Below, one piece after another: positions 21,542 to 32,170 of a stretch of DNA of 64,000 bases (positions within the stretch are counted from its first letter, which is position 1; each line of letters opens with the position of its first letter). A program made the translations under genes and the position numbers. Location: assembly GCA_004014935.1 (NCBI GenBank), contig CP025324.1, positions 62,001 through 126,000 on the forward strand, written 5' to 3'. The stretch is from Saccharomycopsis malanga. Its lineage: Eukaryota; Ascomycota; Saccharomycetes; Ascoideales; Saccharomycopsidaceae. The notes beneath the pieces are model-generated. The model saw nothing but the letters and a program-made list of their open reading frames with translations. It was not told the DNA's origin and did no database searches.

Positions 21542-22330
21542 ATGACCCTGTTCGAAGACCTCCCCGCGAGTGTATTGATCGAGATTCTTCTTCAATTGGA
21601 TTTGAAAGACTTGTGTCGCTGTTTGGAGATCCTACAGGACTCCAAGTCTGGTCTGCCGCGAGTTACCGAGGCAATATACACTATACTATACCATAAAGTA
21701 TCTCTTGTAACTGCTGAGACTTTGGATGACAATTCAAAATGGGCAGATGAATGTTTAGAGTGCGATAATTATGAGGGCAATGGCATTGTCTTCAAAAACA
21801 TGTTTTCCAACAAGAAAAGAATTTATGGTATGGTTTTATTGAACCAGCTCTCGCATTTGTTCAAATACTACGAACATGTCACTAGTCTTTGTATTTCCTG
21901 TGTTGATATATCAAGCTTGTATTTGTTTGGAACAACTCATCATCCAGATAAGTGTCTTAAACTGTTTGGTTTTCAAGAGTCTGTCAAAGAGTCTCTTGCT
22001 GGAGAGGCATCTTTGCTAACCAAAACAAAAGGTCTACATCAAGAAAAAAACCCAAGCACCAAATGTCATATTAACGGCCATACTAATGGTCATGCTTTTG
22101 CTGAAATAGCACCGCCTATACAGGAAACAGCCACTTTGAGAAGGTTTCAACAGTTTATAATATCTCTCCCTCACTTGAACAAGATTGAAGTTCTTTGTCC
22201 ATGCTTGCTTCCGCTCGTAAAGAGTACTGCAATCTCTAATAGGATTGTTTTGGAGAGGGCAGACCCAGTAAAACCATCATTTGTCATGTACTTGTCAGAT
22301 GAAAGCTTAGGTCGTAGTCCTTTATTATGA
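21542..22330 (+). CDS. F-box-like protein, unidentified
   Basis: 262 residues. The N-terminus (about 4-33: LFEDLPASVLIEILLQLDL, then KDLCRCLEI) has the Leu-Pro start and hydrophobic spacing of an F-box, the Skp1-binding motif of SCF ubiquitin ligases. The rest contains no repeats or motif I recognise; short hydrophobic blocks such as HLFKYYEHVTSLCISCVDI could be degenerate leucine-rich units. A His/Asn-rich insert lies near 185. The ATG at 21542 puts the F-box at the extreme N-terminus, as is common. A substrate-receptor role is inferred only from the F-box. Confidence 0.55.
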   Translation: MTLFEDLPASVLIEILLQLDLKDLCRCLEILQDSKSGLPRVTEAIYTILYHKVSLVTAETLDDNSKWADECLECDNYEGNGIVFKNMFSNKKRIYGMVLLNQLSHLFKYYEHVTSLCISCVDISSLYLFGTTHHPDKCLKLFGFQESVKESLAGEASLLTKTKGLHQEKNPSTKCHINGHTNGHAFAEIAPPIQETATLRRFQQFIISLPHLNKIEVLCPCLLPLVKSTAISNRIVLERADPVKPSFVMYLSDESLGRSPLL

Positions 22331-23660
22331 GTGTTCTTCATTAGCTTACAATAAGGTTTGGCTGAGTTTGGCCAAGTTGAGATTTATACAAGTATCTGCT
22401 TACTTAATAACTGGGTTTCCTAAATGGTAAGGCATATAGACTACTATAGTTATTACCAAATTTTAGTGGACCTTTATAAAGAACACTCCTTCATGTTCAA
22501 CCGCTTCAATTTTCACCTGCATTCTCCTTACATCCACTGACAAACCATTTGAATGCAATTGGCTTTCCCAAGTCCAAACCTTGTCTTGGTCTTGACATAC
22601 ACCTTTCCATCCCTGTGCTGCTGTCCTACTGCTCTAACTCTGAATAATGTGTGATGTCTCCCTTTATGCGCCATGTTTTGTTTTCTATTCTTCAACCTAA
22701 TTGCTGCTGATCTTCAATTTCCACATTTATCATGGTTTTTTTTTTGTTTGTTTGTTTTACATGTTCAATTCTTTCCTAATGCCACTATTATTTGCTTTGG
22801 CGCAAGAGACGAACGGCTGCCACACTCTTGCTACTGCTTATACTATTTCAGGTGTCTTCACCCATATTATACTATATATATTATACCACTCTATATTATA
22901 CTGGTTGTTCTCAATACAACGCTTGCTACCACTATTAAGAGTCGCTTGTAAATTGAATGCTTAATCAATGACTGAAAAGCAAAAGACGCGCGCGTATACG
23001 CTTGTCCTATGCACGGGCATGCACCAGAACGCAGCCGTTAAAGATTTGCGTATAGTCGGCAAGGAGTCATTCTGACCGAAACCGTTTCAAGTACTGGCAA
23101 AAACGCTCAACAATTAGCTCAACACCCCTCCATTTTGCCCCTCCAGAGGCAGTTAGTCACTAGTCTCTAGCAGACTGTTCCATTGTGCCATACTAAACCA
23201 TGTCAAACTACATTATTTATTTTAGCAAGCCGCACTACCGCCTACAACTACCCTACATGATCCCTTGGCTATTGCCAAGCAGCTTTCGCTATTCTGAGGC
23301 TCCTCGAAAGGCTCTTCTTTTCCCTATTAATTTGGATTTTTAATTTGCTAACGGTCCAGAGTGACAGAAAAACGACAGTTTTCCCTAATTTGCCTCTTTT
23401 CTTTCAGCCTTCTTTTCATGGTAACTACCATGCAGGGTGCGTCTCGGCCGCATCGTTTTCTCGCCGAACATCTATGCAACTTTGATGAACTAAACCTCCA
23501 AAAGGAGTATAGTGAAAAGTAAGCTTTACAGAGAAAAAAAAAACTTTTAATAACGCTACTTTTACTGTCTATATAAATCCCTTTATTTCACCCATTTGCT
23601 TCTTGTTTTTGACGTCTTTTTTTTTTTTTTTTTTTGGATACTTCACCAGTACGTATCAAC
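22331..23660. other. long promoter region of the second DHA1 gene
   Basis: 1.33 kb, pyrimidine-rich on the plus strand from about 22490, with GCATGC-containing sequence at about 23015-23025, a CGCGCGCGTATACG stretch near 22986 and a 19-base T run at 23617-23635, 25 bases before the start codon. Open frames here are low-complexity and unsupported. Confidence 0.5.
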
Positions 23661-25493
23661 ATGGTGTCCCACAGTGATAGAAAGTCTCTTGATTCGTCCA
23701 CAGGCAGTGATGAGAACCATTATCTTGATTTTTCTCCTAATGCGATACCAGAACAGCATGAAGGATCCAACCGTGCTTCTCGTATAGCCAGCAACAATTC
23801 CTCAAGAGCAAACTTACATAAAGTGCAGTCTGCACATTCTGCATCTGAACTTGAGGCTATTGAAAAGATTGTATCTCGTGTGTCCACCCGTGCCGGTGTA
23901 TTGGGTCCTTTGGAAGAACCTATTGATTATGAGTTTATCAAGCCCGCTTCCACCGCAGCAAGCCGGAAAGAAGCTGATATCAATGAACTTGATGAATGGA
24001 AATATCCATTGGATCCAGAGACCGGAATCAGACTTGTTACTTTTGTTGAAGGAGATAAGGCTGATCCTCGTACTTGGACATTGGCAAAAAAATGGTTTAT
24101 AACTGTTTTCTTGGGTTTAATCTGTTTTGATGTTGCCTTTGCCTCCTCTGTAATTACTGGTGCTATGGGAGGACCAATGGAAACCTTTGGAGTTTCTATG
24201 GAAGTCTCTATTTTGGCTGTCACTCTTTTTGTTATTGGTTTTGGTGTTGGTCCTATTGTTTTCTCTCCAATGAGTGAAGAAATCGGCAGACAGCCAATCT
24301 ATGCATCTACATTGTTATTAGGTGTCATTTTCATTATTCCATGTGCTGTTGCGCAAAACATTGCAACTCTTTTGGTCTGTCGTTTTATCGATGGCGTAGC
24401 TTTCTCTGCTCCTATCACATTGATCGGTGGCTCGTTATCCGACATTTTCTTAGCTCACGAAAGAGGTGTTGCCATGGCCATCTTTTCTGCTGCTCCTTTT
24501 GCTGGTCCAGTTGTAGGTCCAATTGTAGGTGGTTTTATCGGTGATAATGCCGGATGGAGATGGGTTTATTGGGTCACTTTGATTTTCAGTGCTGTCATTT
24601 ATATATGTGTTGTCTTGACAATCCCAGAAACTCACCATCAAACCATTTTGAAAAAGAGAAAAAACAAGTTAATTAAACTCACTGGGGATGATCGTTACAT
24701 GATCTTGAAAGATTTGAAACCTCGCTCATTTAAAGAAGTTGCTGTAGAAACTGTTACTAGACCATTGATTTTGCTTACAGAATCCATCATCTTCCTTGTC
24801 ACTCTTTACATGTCTGTCATCTATGGCTTGCTTTACATGTTCTTCTTTGCATATCCTGTCGTGTTCAACGAAGGTAAAGGCTGGACCGACAGCATGACTG
24901 GTTTGATGTTCATTGGTGTTGGTATTGGTATTATCATTGCCACTGGTCTTTCCCCATACATCAACAAACTCTATAACCAATCTTGTGAAAAGTACCGCAC
25001 TCAAGGTCTTGTTCCACCACCTGAATTACGTCTTAAACCTATGATGTTTGCCTGTTGGTTGTTGCCAATTGGCCTTTTCATCTTTGCGTGGACCTCTTAT
25101 CCACACCTCACTTGGGTTGGTCCTGCTATTGCTGGTATTCCTTGTGGTGTTGGCTTTTTGCTTATTTATAACTCTGCAAACAATTACATTGTCGACTCGT
25201 ACCAGCATTATGCTGCTTCTGCTTTGGCCTCTAAAACCTTGGTCAGATCTTTGCACGGTGCTACTTGCGTTCTTTACACTGTTCAAATGATGCACAGATT
25301 GGGCTACCAATGGGCCATTTCTTTGCTTGCTTTTATTTCCCTCGCTTGTTGTGCTATTCCATACTATTTCTTCTTCTACGGTGCCCACGTCAGAACAAAG
25401 AGCAAGTACGCTTACACCCCAGAAGTCCCAAATGGCGCTGAACCGGTTGTTGTACAAAGTACAAATGACGAAGAGAAGAAGATTTCCAGCTAA
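23661..25493 (+). CDS. DHA1-family drug/polyamine:proton antiporter (second copy)
   Basis: 610 residues from the ATG at 23661; the frame is open about 30 bases further, but only from a TTG. A Ser-rich hydrophilic N-terminus of about 145 residues leads to ADPRTWTLAKKW and 12 helices. Motif A is SPMSEEIGRQPIY and motif C is APFAGPVVGPIVGGF; helix 12 ends in FYGAHVRTKSKYAY, a C-terminus shared with yeast Tpo proteins. Same family as the gene at 12232-14130 but clearly diverged, so not a recent duplicate. Probable plasma-membrane exporter of drugs or polyamines; substrate unknown. Confidence 0.85.
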   Translation: MVSHSDRKSLDSSTGSDENHYLDFSPNAIPEQHEGSNRASRIASNNSSRANLHKVQSAHSASELEAIEKIVSRVSTRAGVLGPLEEPIDYEFIKPASTAASRKEADINELDEWKYPLDPETGIRLVTFVEGDKADPRTWTLAKKWFITVFLGLICFDVAFASSVITGAMGGPMETFGVSMEVSILAVTLFVIGFGVGPIVFSPMSEEIGRQPIYASTLLLGVIFIIPCAVAQNIATLLVCRFIDGVAFSAPITLIGGSLSDIFLAHERGVAMAIFSAAPFAGPVVGPIVGGFIGDNAGWRWVYWVTLIFSAVIYICVVLTIPETHHQTILKKRKNKLIKLTGDDRYMILKDLKPRSFKEVAVETVTRPLILLTESIIFLVTLYMSVIYGLLYMFFFAYPVVFNEGKGWTDSMTGLMFIGVGIGIIIATGLSPYINKLYNQSCEKYRTQGLVPPPELRLKPMMFACWLLPIGLFIFAWTSYPHLTWVGPAIAGIPCGVGFLLIYNSANNYIVDSYQHYAASALASKTLVRSLHGATCVLYTVQMMHRLGYQWAISLLAFISLACCAIPYYFFFYGAHVRTKSKYAYTPEVPNGAEPVVVQSTNDEEKKISS

Positions 25494-26576
25494 ATCTATA
25501 TCTATACTTGATTTTCTGTCGTTCATTTCGTTTTCTTTAACCTTTTTACTTCTTTTCTTGCTCTGCTGTTTTTATACCTTCTATTACCTACCTATCTTAT
25601 ATTCACCTTGATTTATATCACACTACATTATCTCCCTTACCTGTCAAATCCGAGATCATCAAATCATACATCGTACCGTCAATATTCGAACACTTGCCAT
25701 ATATAATAATTCTATAGTGTGGCTTTGCCATCTTTCAATTCATGTATAGACTTTATTTCACTTGATTACTTGTAAGATATGTCACTTGCAAAGCTCTGGC
25801 CACTGAAATTTGGCTTGCAGTGGAAAGATATTGTCTGAAAACTTATTGTTTCAAAATTCATGAGGAATTTTATGATAACGTAAAGTATTAATTTATCTGA
25901 GATAACGTAGCATCTACTGGGCCATTTGGCTCAGTGGTCCGTGCTCTTAAAAGAAAAAAAACAAGACCTAACAGGAACACGGGTTCGATTCCCAAGACGA
26001 CACTTTTACTCGCAGCTTTATGCTGAACGTGATTTCACAGGCAAGTGCAACTGTCTGAAACACGACCTAGACAAAAGTCTAGTGCTTACTTTCCAACAAA
26101 TTGGGTGAGAAGGCTGTTATCAACAGGTCATTATTGGGTCTTACCTAGTCCCTTAGACATAGCACGCATATACGAAACTTATGTGACTGTACTCGAAATA
26201 TAAGATATTGTTATTATATTTCGAGTCGTTCTTTATTGATTGCTTTATTGCGCTTCATCAAAGTGTCTTTGATCAAAACTTTGCGTTACAATCTGCCATC
26301 TCCTACTTGCACTTACAGGCTTTGCAAAACAACATATTATTGCAAGACTTTTGGCCTTCTTTATCGCCATTATGGTACCCCATATGCATTCATGTTGAAA
26401 ACTCGCCGTTATCGTTACGATCTTGCAGGTGCTATGCATGTGCCGGGTGACTTTTTACGCGCCTCCAAGAATTGAAAAATACCAAAATATAGAGAGAGTA
26501 ATAACGAAATATCAAGTCTTCCAATTATTCAATATTTGACCAATTAGCTTCCTGTGGTTTCAATAAGGACTTGATT
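25494..26576. other. intergenic region with repeat copy A
   Basis: 1.08 kb between the DHA1 gene and TAF9. T-rich 3' UTR-like sequence to about 25600, then repeat copy A at 25914-26216, then TAF9 promoter sequence with ATGCAT near 26434 and ACGCGC near 26457. Confidence 0.6.
25914..26216 (+). repeat. SINE-like repeat, copy A (with A and B boxes)
   Basis: About 300 bases. Near the 5' end is TGGCTCAGTGG (25927-25937), a perfect fit to the tRNA-type RNA polymerase III A box; 44 bases later is GGTTCGATTCC (25982-25992), a perfect B box. After the tRNA-like head come the family blocks GAACGTGATTTCACAGGCAA, GTGCAACTGTCTGA, GTCTAGTGCTTACTTTCCAA, GGTCTTACC, TATACGAAACT and CTCGAAATATAAGATATTG. These blocks recur in the same order in copies B to G. 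No clear target-site duplication. Its tail forms a perfect 12-bp inverted repeat with the flank. Confidence 0.65.
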
Positions 26577-27071
26577 ATGGCTAACCAAACGAGTACTGAT
26601 CCACAGCAGCAGCAAAACCAGAACAACATTCCTCGGGATGTGAAGCTTTTACATCTTTTATTTGCCTCTAATTCCATTACATCTTACGAGGATCATGTGC
26701 CTTTGCAACTTATGGACTTTGCTTATAGGTATACCACAGGTGTGCTTAAGGATGCAGTAGTATATGGCGATCACGGACAGATTGGTCATTCAAACGTGAC
26801 GAATGCTGGAAATGTCGGCACCAATAAACAAATTACAATCGATGATGTAAAGCTTGCAATTGCTGCTAGAATGGATTATCAATTCAAAACATCACAGTCA
26901 AGAGAATTGTTATTCGAATTAGCTAGCGAGAAGAATAAAAAACCGTTACCTACGTGCATCCCTAATTGGGGTATCAGGTTGCCTCCAGAAAAATACTGCT
27001 TCACTGCAAAGGATTTAGAGATGAACGACGAGTTCAAGTATGAAGACGATATCAAAATGAAAGAAACGTAG
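26577..27071 (+). CDS. TAF9: TAF9, shared subunit of TFIID and SAGA
   Basis: 164 residues, close to yeast Taf9 (157). After a Gln/Asn-rich start comes the H3-like histone fold: DVKLLHLLFASNSITSYE, PLQLMDFAYRYTTGVLKDA, then DVKLAIAARMDYQFK, ending with the conserved NWGIRLPPEKYCFTAKD. Taf9 pairs with Taf6 in a histone-fold heterodimer in both TFIID and SAGA. The insertion between helices 2 and 3 (HGQIGHSNVTNAGNVGTN) is longer than in animals, as is usual in yeasts. The ATG at 26577 is the first in frame; an upstream TTG is not needed. TAF10, another shared TAF, lies 8 kb away. Confidence 0.95.
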   Translation: MANQTSTDPQQQQNQNNIPRDVKLLHLLFASNSITSYEDHVPLQLMDFAYRYTTGVLKDAVVYGDHGQIGHSNVTNAGNVGTNKQITIDDVKLAIAARMDYQFKTSQSRELLFELASEKNKKPLPTCIPNWGIRLPPEKYCFTAKDLEMNDEFKYEDDIKMKET

Positions 27072-28528
27072 GTGTTTGTAAGTTGTAGTCATTTTTCAGT
27101 TTTTCATTGTTTTTGTTTTGTTTTTGTTTTTTATTTCATTTTTGTTGGTCCGGTAATGTACTTTTAATATTTTAATGTTTACTCTCATGTACTTTGTATA
27201 TATGGAGATTGTAAGGATATGCTAATTTTTTTTTGAAAAGTATAACACTACGAGTTGCCATGGAATGCATTTTTAGCAATATATGTGGCGATAAATATTT
27301 GCTGATAATATAATTCTTCTGCATTTATATTGATAGACAGATGATTGTAGTTACTGGAAACCATTTATCATTATATTATGACAAACTGTGACATTTATAG
27401 CTGGGTCATTTTTGACATTATTTCAAGACTTCTTTCCTGAAAGTTTTAAACAATGTGATTCAATCAGACCAGTGGGCATGAAGGCTTAGTGGAGAAGAGA
27501 AAAAGACTAGGCAGGATAGTTCAAGGCTAGTACGTAAAAGAAAAATGCAACTGTTTGAATTATGACCTAGACCAATAGGGCTTAGTTTTAACAAACTGGG
27601 TTAGAAGATGAAAAAATAGCACATAACAGGATTCCCAGTTGGAACCCGACAAGAATCGACATTATACTGGCTACTGAACGTGATCCATTGGTAAGTGCAA
27701 CTGGCTGAGACACAACCCACACCAAAGTCCAATTGGTACTTTCCAATATCTCAAGTGAAAAGATTATGATCAACATAACATGATTGGGTTTTACCAAGCC
27801 CTTTTAGAAATAGTGCGTATATACGAAACTGATATGTACTGGGCTCCAGATATACAATATATTTAATTAATAAAATGGTGTAATATTAAGATGTATTTTT
27901 TTTATTTGAACGGAGAATGGCTAAAACGATAGTTGACTATATAAAAAAGATAAAAGAAGAGTAAAATAAAGAAGGAAATAAAGTCCTCAATAGTTATTAG
28001 TTCAGTGAAATGTTCAAAAGCGTAATCGAAGGCTATAGATCTCTGTGCAGACGGGTAAAGATAACTAAAGTAGGAAATGCCAATGGCGTGAGTATTGACT
28101 GCTAAGTCTAGCCAAAAAGAATTGGCAATATGAAATGAGAATTTGCCAAGAGAGCAAACATAGAATAAGGGGTTTAATGTATCTAGTCAGGCAAACCATA
28201 GAAGCATATAGATGTTTATCACCAATGGCAAATGGGATTTGATCTTGATTTAGAGAAAACCCCGTTCTAAAGAGACTAGAATAGACCTTTGCAACAACTT
28301 ACAAGTCGTTAGGAAGTTCATCACTTATTGAACAAATGGTATTACATTTGAACAACTTTTTACGCTCATGTTAATGAAAAAATACAAGAATGTCAGATGC
28401 GCATGTTAAAGAAGGAAAAAAAATGTTAAGATAAGTGAAGGGAGCACTAAAGCTGTATATAATGAGTTACAACATTGAATTTTGACTATTTTGACATTTT
28501 AATGTTTCATCTAAAATATACAATTCTC
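27072..28528. other. convergent intergenic region with repeat copy B
   Basis: 1.46 kb between the TAF9 and SEC61 3' ends. T-rich 3' UTR after TAF9, composite repeat copy B at 27470-27860, then A-rich sequence without recognised features. Confidence 0.6.
27470..27860 (+). repeat. SINE-like repeat, copy B (two joined units)
   Basis: Two family units in direct order. The first (about 27470-27610) has a degenerate head (GGCTTAGTGG), AGAAGAGAAAAAGACTAGGC, TAGTACGTAAAAG and GACCTAGACCAA, and lacks the B-box segment exactly as copy C does. The second (about 27640-27860) starts in the body with GAACGTGATCCATTGGTAAG and runs through GGGTTTTACCAAG, GCGTATATACGAAACTGATA to GGGCTCCAGATATAC. Best read as a 3'-truncated copy followed by a 5'-truncated one. 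Confidence 0.55.
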
Positions 28529-30024
28529 TTAAATCTCACCCAAACCAGTTGGCAAGTTGGAGATAAATCCGCCTTCTTTAGCAGCCAATTCGTAATAGCC
28601 GTAGATGGTGGTGACAGCCAACAAAATGGAAGTACCAGAACCCAAAGTTCCCAACAAGTCACTGAAGACAGACAAAGCGCCGATGGTGGCACCACCAAAG
28701 GCAGCGGCGGTTGGAATAATTTTCTTCAATTCCTTGTAGACGGAAGTTTCTCTTCTGCCTGCAATGACCAAGCCTTGGTCTTTAAATTGCTTAGCAATGT
28801 CTCTTGGGGAAGTGCCAGAGATTTCAATCCAAGTTTTGGAAAAGACAGCACAGGAGGTCAACACAAAAGAGACGTAAACAACTGTTTTGACAGGATCCAA
28901 CAAGGCCTCGGTTAAGGAGAATGGAGGTTGGATGTAGTAAGCCAATCCACCAGCGGCGAAAAGCTGAGCAGAGCCATGTCTAGCCTCCCAGGTTCCGAGC
29001 AATTTGACAGCAATGTTGTTTGGGAATCTGTTGAACAACATCTGGGAGATGATGAAAATGTTGGAGGTCAAAGCAGACTGTAACATGATAGGGGTGTTAG
29101 AGGTGTAGAATAATTTGATAGGGTAAGATTGGTAAGGACCTCTAGTTCTGGTGGATTTGATTGGGATTTCCAATCTGAAACCTTGCAAGTAGACTACAGC
29201 AAAGAACACAGCCAAAGTAGAGACCAATTGGAACAAGTTTGGCAACTCATCTCTGTAAAAAGCATGGAGCAAAGCTCTCTTCTTGTCTCTTTTGCTGATC
29301 AACAAGTGGAAAGCAGACACCAAGGCACCCTCAAACTCGTCACCTCTTCCAGAGTTGATGGTGGTTGGAGCAAACGCTTTCCAGAAGATTTGTTCACACA
29401 CATTAGTGGCAGTGAACAAAGATATACCAGATCCTAAACCGTAGCCCTTTTGCAACAATTCGTCCAACAAAATCACAAGGAAGGCTGCAAAGACTAATTG
29501 GAGAACCAACAATATGCTTACGCCCCATCCCAATTCAGAGGGAACACCATACATTCCGGTCAACACATAGACTGTGGCCTGGCCTACAGACAACATGATA
29601 GCAAACAATTTCTGGGCAGTTTGGAAATCCTCACGCTCGGACTTGTCCTCCAAGTTGACTGAGATCAATTGGGTGCCCTGCAATAGCTGGAACACCATAC
29701 TGGACGAAACAATAGGAGAAATACCCAACTCCATCAAGGTACCTCTGTTGGATGCCAACATCATACGAAGCCAGAAAAGCGGATCTGACGAATCGGAAGA
29801 TACAATACCGTACAAAGGAATCTCGCTCATCACCAAAAAGATCAAAAGAGTGACACCGGTCCACATCACTCTTTGTTTGAACGGAACCTTTCTTAAAGGT
29901 GGCGACACCTGCGGAACATATGGCGTGAAAGGTTTCACAAGATCTAGAACTCTAACTATATTTTTTGTTAGTAACTGATGCTGTTAATTATTTGATATCA
30001 GCGATTTGACTTACCTCCACTCAT
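28529..30024 (-). CDS. SEC61: SEC61, protein-conducting channel subunit (one intron)
   Basis: Spliced CDS: exon 1 30015-30024 (10 bases), exon 2 28529-29955; 478 residues against 480 in yeast. Joining the exons gives [18 protein letters not shown], matching the family start RVLDLxKPF, which the intronless frame lacks. Ten membrane helices are expected; the plug/helix 2 region ([17 protein letters not shown]) and [18 protein letters not shown] are present, as are the ribosome-binding loop segments around [20 protein letters not shown]. It forms the ER translocon with Sbh1 and Sss1. The start is fixed by the splice: GTAAGT donor, TACTAAC branch, TATAG acceptor. Divergent from AIM24. Confidence 0.97.
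29956..30014 (-). other. SEC61 intron (59 nt)
   Basis: Donor GTAAGT directly after the 10-base exon, TACTAAC at 29967-29973 (complement), acceptor TATAG with 11 bases between the branch heptamer and the exon. Phase 1, splits codon 4. Confidence 0.92.
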
Positions 30025-30496
30025 TATTTATATTGTGTTTCTAAAAGACAATGTGTTTCTACTAAATATTGTACTTTTAATAAACGCCTCCTAATTAAAG
30101 AGGCAAGAATTGAAATATAAGATGTGATAAAATACAACACAAGAAGAAAAACACAAAGAACGTGGTCTTGTCAAAAGAGAACGTCTTGAATTGTTTCGAT
30201 TTGCTGGTTTTAAAAACTCCTCCAGTATTTAACTTTTCAAAACACCTCTTAGGCGCTAATGTTCGAAAAGTCTTCAGAAGTTGACAAGTTGCACTCCTGG
30301 CTTGTTGCCCGGATATACTAGTCTCGCATATGATCAATGCGTATATTCACATGAATAGGCATGCATAATTTATTTATGCATACAATCACGTCCGGGTAGT
30401 CCAAAATGTCAATGAGCTTATTGGCAAGCCAGAGAATATCACCATTATAGGATTGATATTATACAAGCTCTACCAAACTGTGTGGAACCGTGGACA
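30025..30496. other. divergent promoter region (SEC61/AIM24)
   Basis: 472 bases. GCATGCAT and ATGCAT lie near 30360-30380, in an otherwise AT-rich spacer. No other motif recognised. Confidence 0.5.
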
Positions 30497-31702
30497 ATGA
30501 TTAAACGTACGTCACCTGTGGCTTTTCTGTTAGGCCATAGGGTTTTTAGAAGGCCAATGGCCAGCAACGGCCTCGAGGAAAAGAACCGGCCGGCCGTGAC
30601 TGAGACGACGCAGCATATCCAGTATCCAGTGTTTAAAGGTATAGGCACGCCGTCCACAACTCTCCTTATCCAGTCGCCGCCTTCAGTTCCGGTGTTTTTC
30701 CGCAAAAAATCCCTTCTTTCGTTATACTTTCCCGACAACAGCTACAGGGGCGGCTTTGCAGACTTGGTTATGAGCGAGCTAAAGTATTTCAACATGTTGA
30801 GCACACTCTTCTCTGGAAGAATCCCTGCGGTGTACCAGAAGGTGATCTCGACTGTTCCAATCAACTTGCTCATCAACAGTGGCAACCTGAACCACTTTAA
30901 GACGTTCCACAGTTTGTCGTTGGACGGAACTGCTGACTGGGCGGTTTTCCCAAAGGATGCCATACAGGCATTTGCAGGACCAAATTTGGTGATAAAGAAC
31001 AAATTCATACCAAAAAGGGTTAGCAGAAAGCTTTCCAAGTCCCTCAATTTGAAACGGACCACGCGGACCGGGTTAGGCGGTAACGGTCTTATCTACAATT
31101 TTGTTTCCGGACGCGGAAACGTAGGTTTAATAGGAAACGGTGAAATTTACCAAGTAACATTAGAACCAAACGAAACTGTTTTAGTTTCCAAGAAAAATCT
31201 TCTCGCTGTTCAGGTAAATGGGGCGGACGACTTGCAAAATTTAATATATTTCCAGAATTTGATCAGCCAACGTACCGTGGAAAAAGATGTTCCAGAACAG
31301 CCACTGGTTCAAGTAGAAGTTGTTGGACAGAACCCTGCAGACAAGTACTTGGCTGTTATCAAAAATGCCTTGAAAAAAGTGTATCAATCTACGAAAATTG
31401 CTACAGCCAACGTCAGTAGGTGGTTGTTTAATGTAGTTTCCAGCAACAATAACTACGTCAACATTGTAGGACCAACTAAAGTGCTTATCCAGGCAGGTTC
31501 CAAAGACATTAAATTTTCTAGCCTAAATAATCTCGCTAACAGATTGTCTCAGGATAGTAACAATACTGTCAACGTGGCCCAGGATCCATTGCCTGTAAAG
31601 AACGAGGACATTTTGAGTTATGTTACTATTAAGAATGGCAAGGCGCAGTTTGAAAACACTCCAGACTTTCACGCTTCCATCGGAAATGCGCAACAGAAAT
31701 AA
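30497..31702 (+). CDS. AIM24: AIM24, mitochondrial inner-membrane protein
   Basis: 401 residues, close to yeast Aim24 (394). The body (about 40-260) is the AIM24 beta-fold: PVFKGIGTPSTTLLIQSPPS, then NLNHFKTFHSLSLDGTADW and GLIGNGEIYQVTLEPNETVLV with the glycine-rich turns of the family. In yeast Aim24 supports MICOS integrity at cristae junctions. The start ATG at 30497 gives MIKRTSPVAFLLGHRVFRRP, a basic, hydroxylated, acid-free leader typical of a mitochondrial presequence. A GTG slightly upstream is not needed. Followed by repeat copy C. Confidence 0.88.
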   Translation: MIKRTSPVAFLLGHRVFRRPMASNGLEEKNRPAVTETTQHIQYPVFKGIGTPSTTLLIQSPPSVPVFFRKKSLLSLYFPDNSYRGGFADLVMSELKYFNMLSTLFSGRIPAVYQKVISTVPINLLINSGNLNHFKTFHSLSLDGTADWAVFPKDAIQAFAGPNLVIKNKFIPKRVSRKLSKSLNLKRTTRTGLGGNGLIYNFVSGRGNVGLIGNGEIYQVTLEPNETVLVSKKNLLAVQVNGADDLQNLIYFQNLISQRTVEKDVPEQPLVQVEVVGQNPADKYLAVIKNALKKVYQSTKIATANVSRWLFNVVSSNNNYVNIVGPTKVLIQAGSKDIKFSSLNNLANRLSQDSNNTVNVAQDPLPVKNEDILSYVTIKNGKAQFENTPDFHASIGNAQQK

Positions 31703-31915
31703 ATATAGCATTTACAAATACATTTTATATACAAAAATTATTAGTTAGTTAATGGCATATATTAACATTTTTTTAAATTCGTTAATTATATTTTTGTTTT
31801 ATGTTAGAATTGGGACAGTGAAACGTAAGACTTGCATAAACAACCGGTTATATAACGGCTATCTTGAAAATAATTCAAATTCAAGAAAATATCTCTAGCT
31901 GACAAAGACGATTAA

Positions 31916-32170
31916 AGGCCGCTGGGCCGTATGGCTTCAGTGGCTAGAATAGAAAAGACCTGGCACGATAGTTCAATGAATAGTACGTAAAAGGCAGGTG
32001 CAACTGTCTGAAGCACAACCTAGACCAAAGTCTAGTGCTTACTTTCCAACCAGTTGGGTGAAAATATTATGATTAACAGGACATCCTTGTGCTTTGCCAA
32101 GTTCTCTTAGACATACAATGTACATTTGAAATTGATATGTACTGTACTCGAAATACATGATAAATCTATT
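31916..32170 (+). repeat. SINE-like repeat, copy C
   Basis: About 255 bases. Head CGCTGGGCCGTATGGCTTCA with GTGGCTAG, second A-box-like block CACGATAGTTCAATGAATAG, then TAGTACGTAAAAGGCAGGTG: the B-box segment is absent. Body CTAGACCAAAGTCTAGTGC, TTACTTTCCAACCAGTTGGG and tail TGATATGTACTGTACTCGAA, ATACATGATAAAT. Same internal junction as the first unit of copy B. Confidence 0.6.

Noticed and set aside
22673-22964. Hydrophobic open frames upstream of the second DHA1 gene
   Set aside because: Two overlapping frames in a pyrimidine-rich tract, both Phe/Leu-rich by composition; promoter sequence.
25921-26000. A functional tRNA gene at repeat copy A
   Set aside because: A and B boxes are good, but acceptor, D and anticodon stems do not pair into a cloverleaf and the middle is A-rich. 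The sequence continues into the repeat body shared with other copies.
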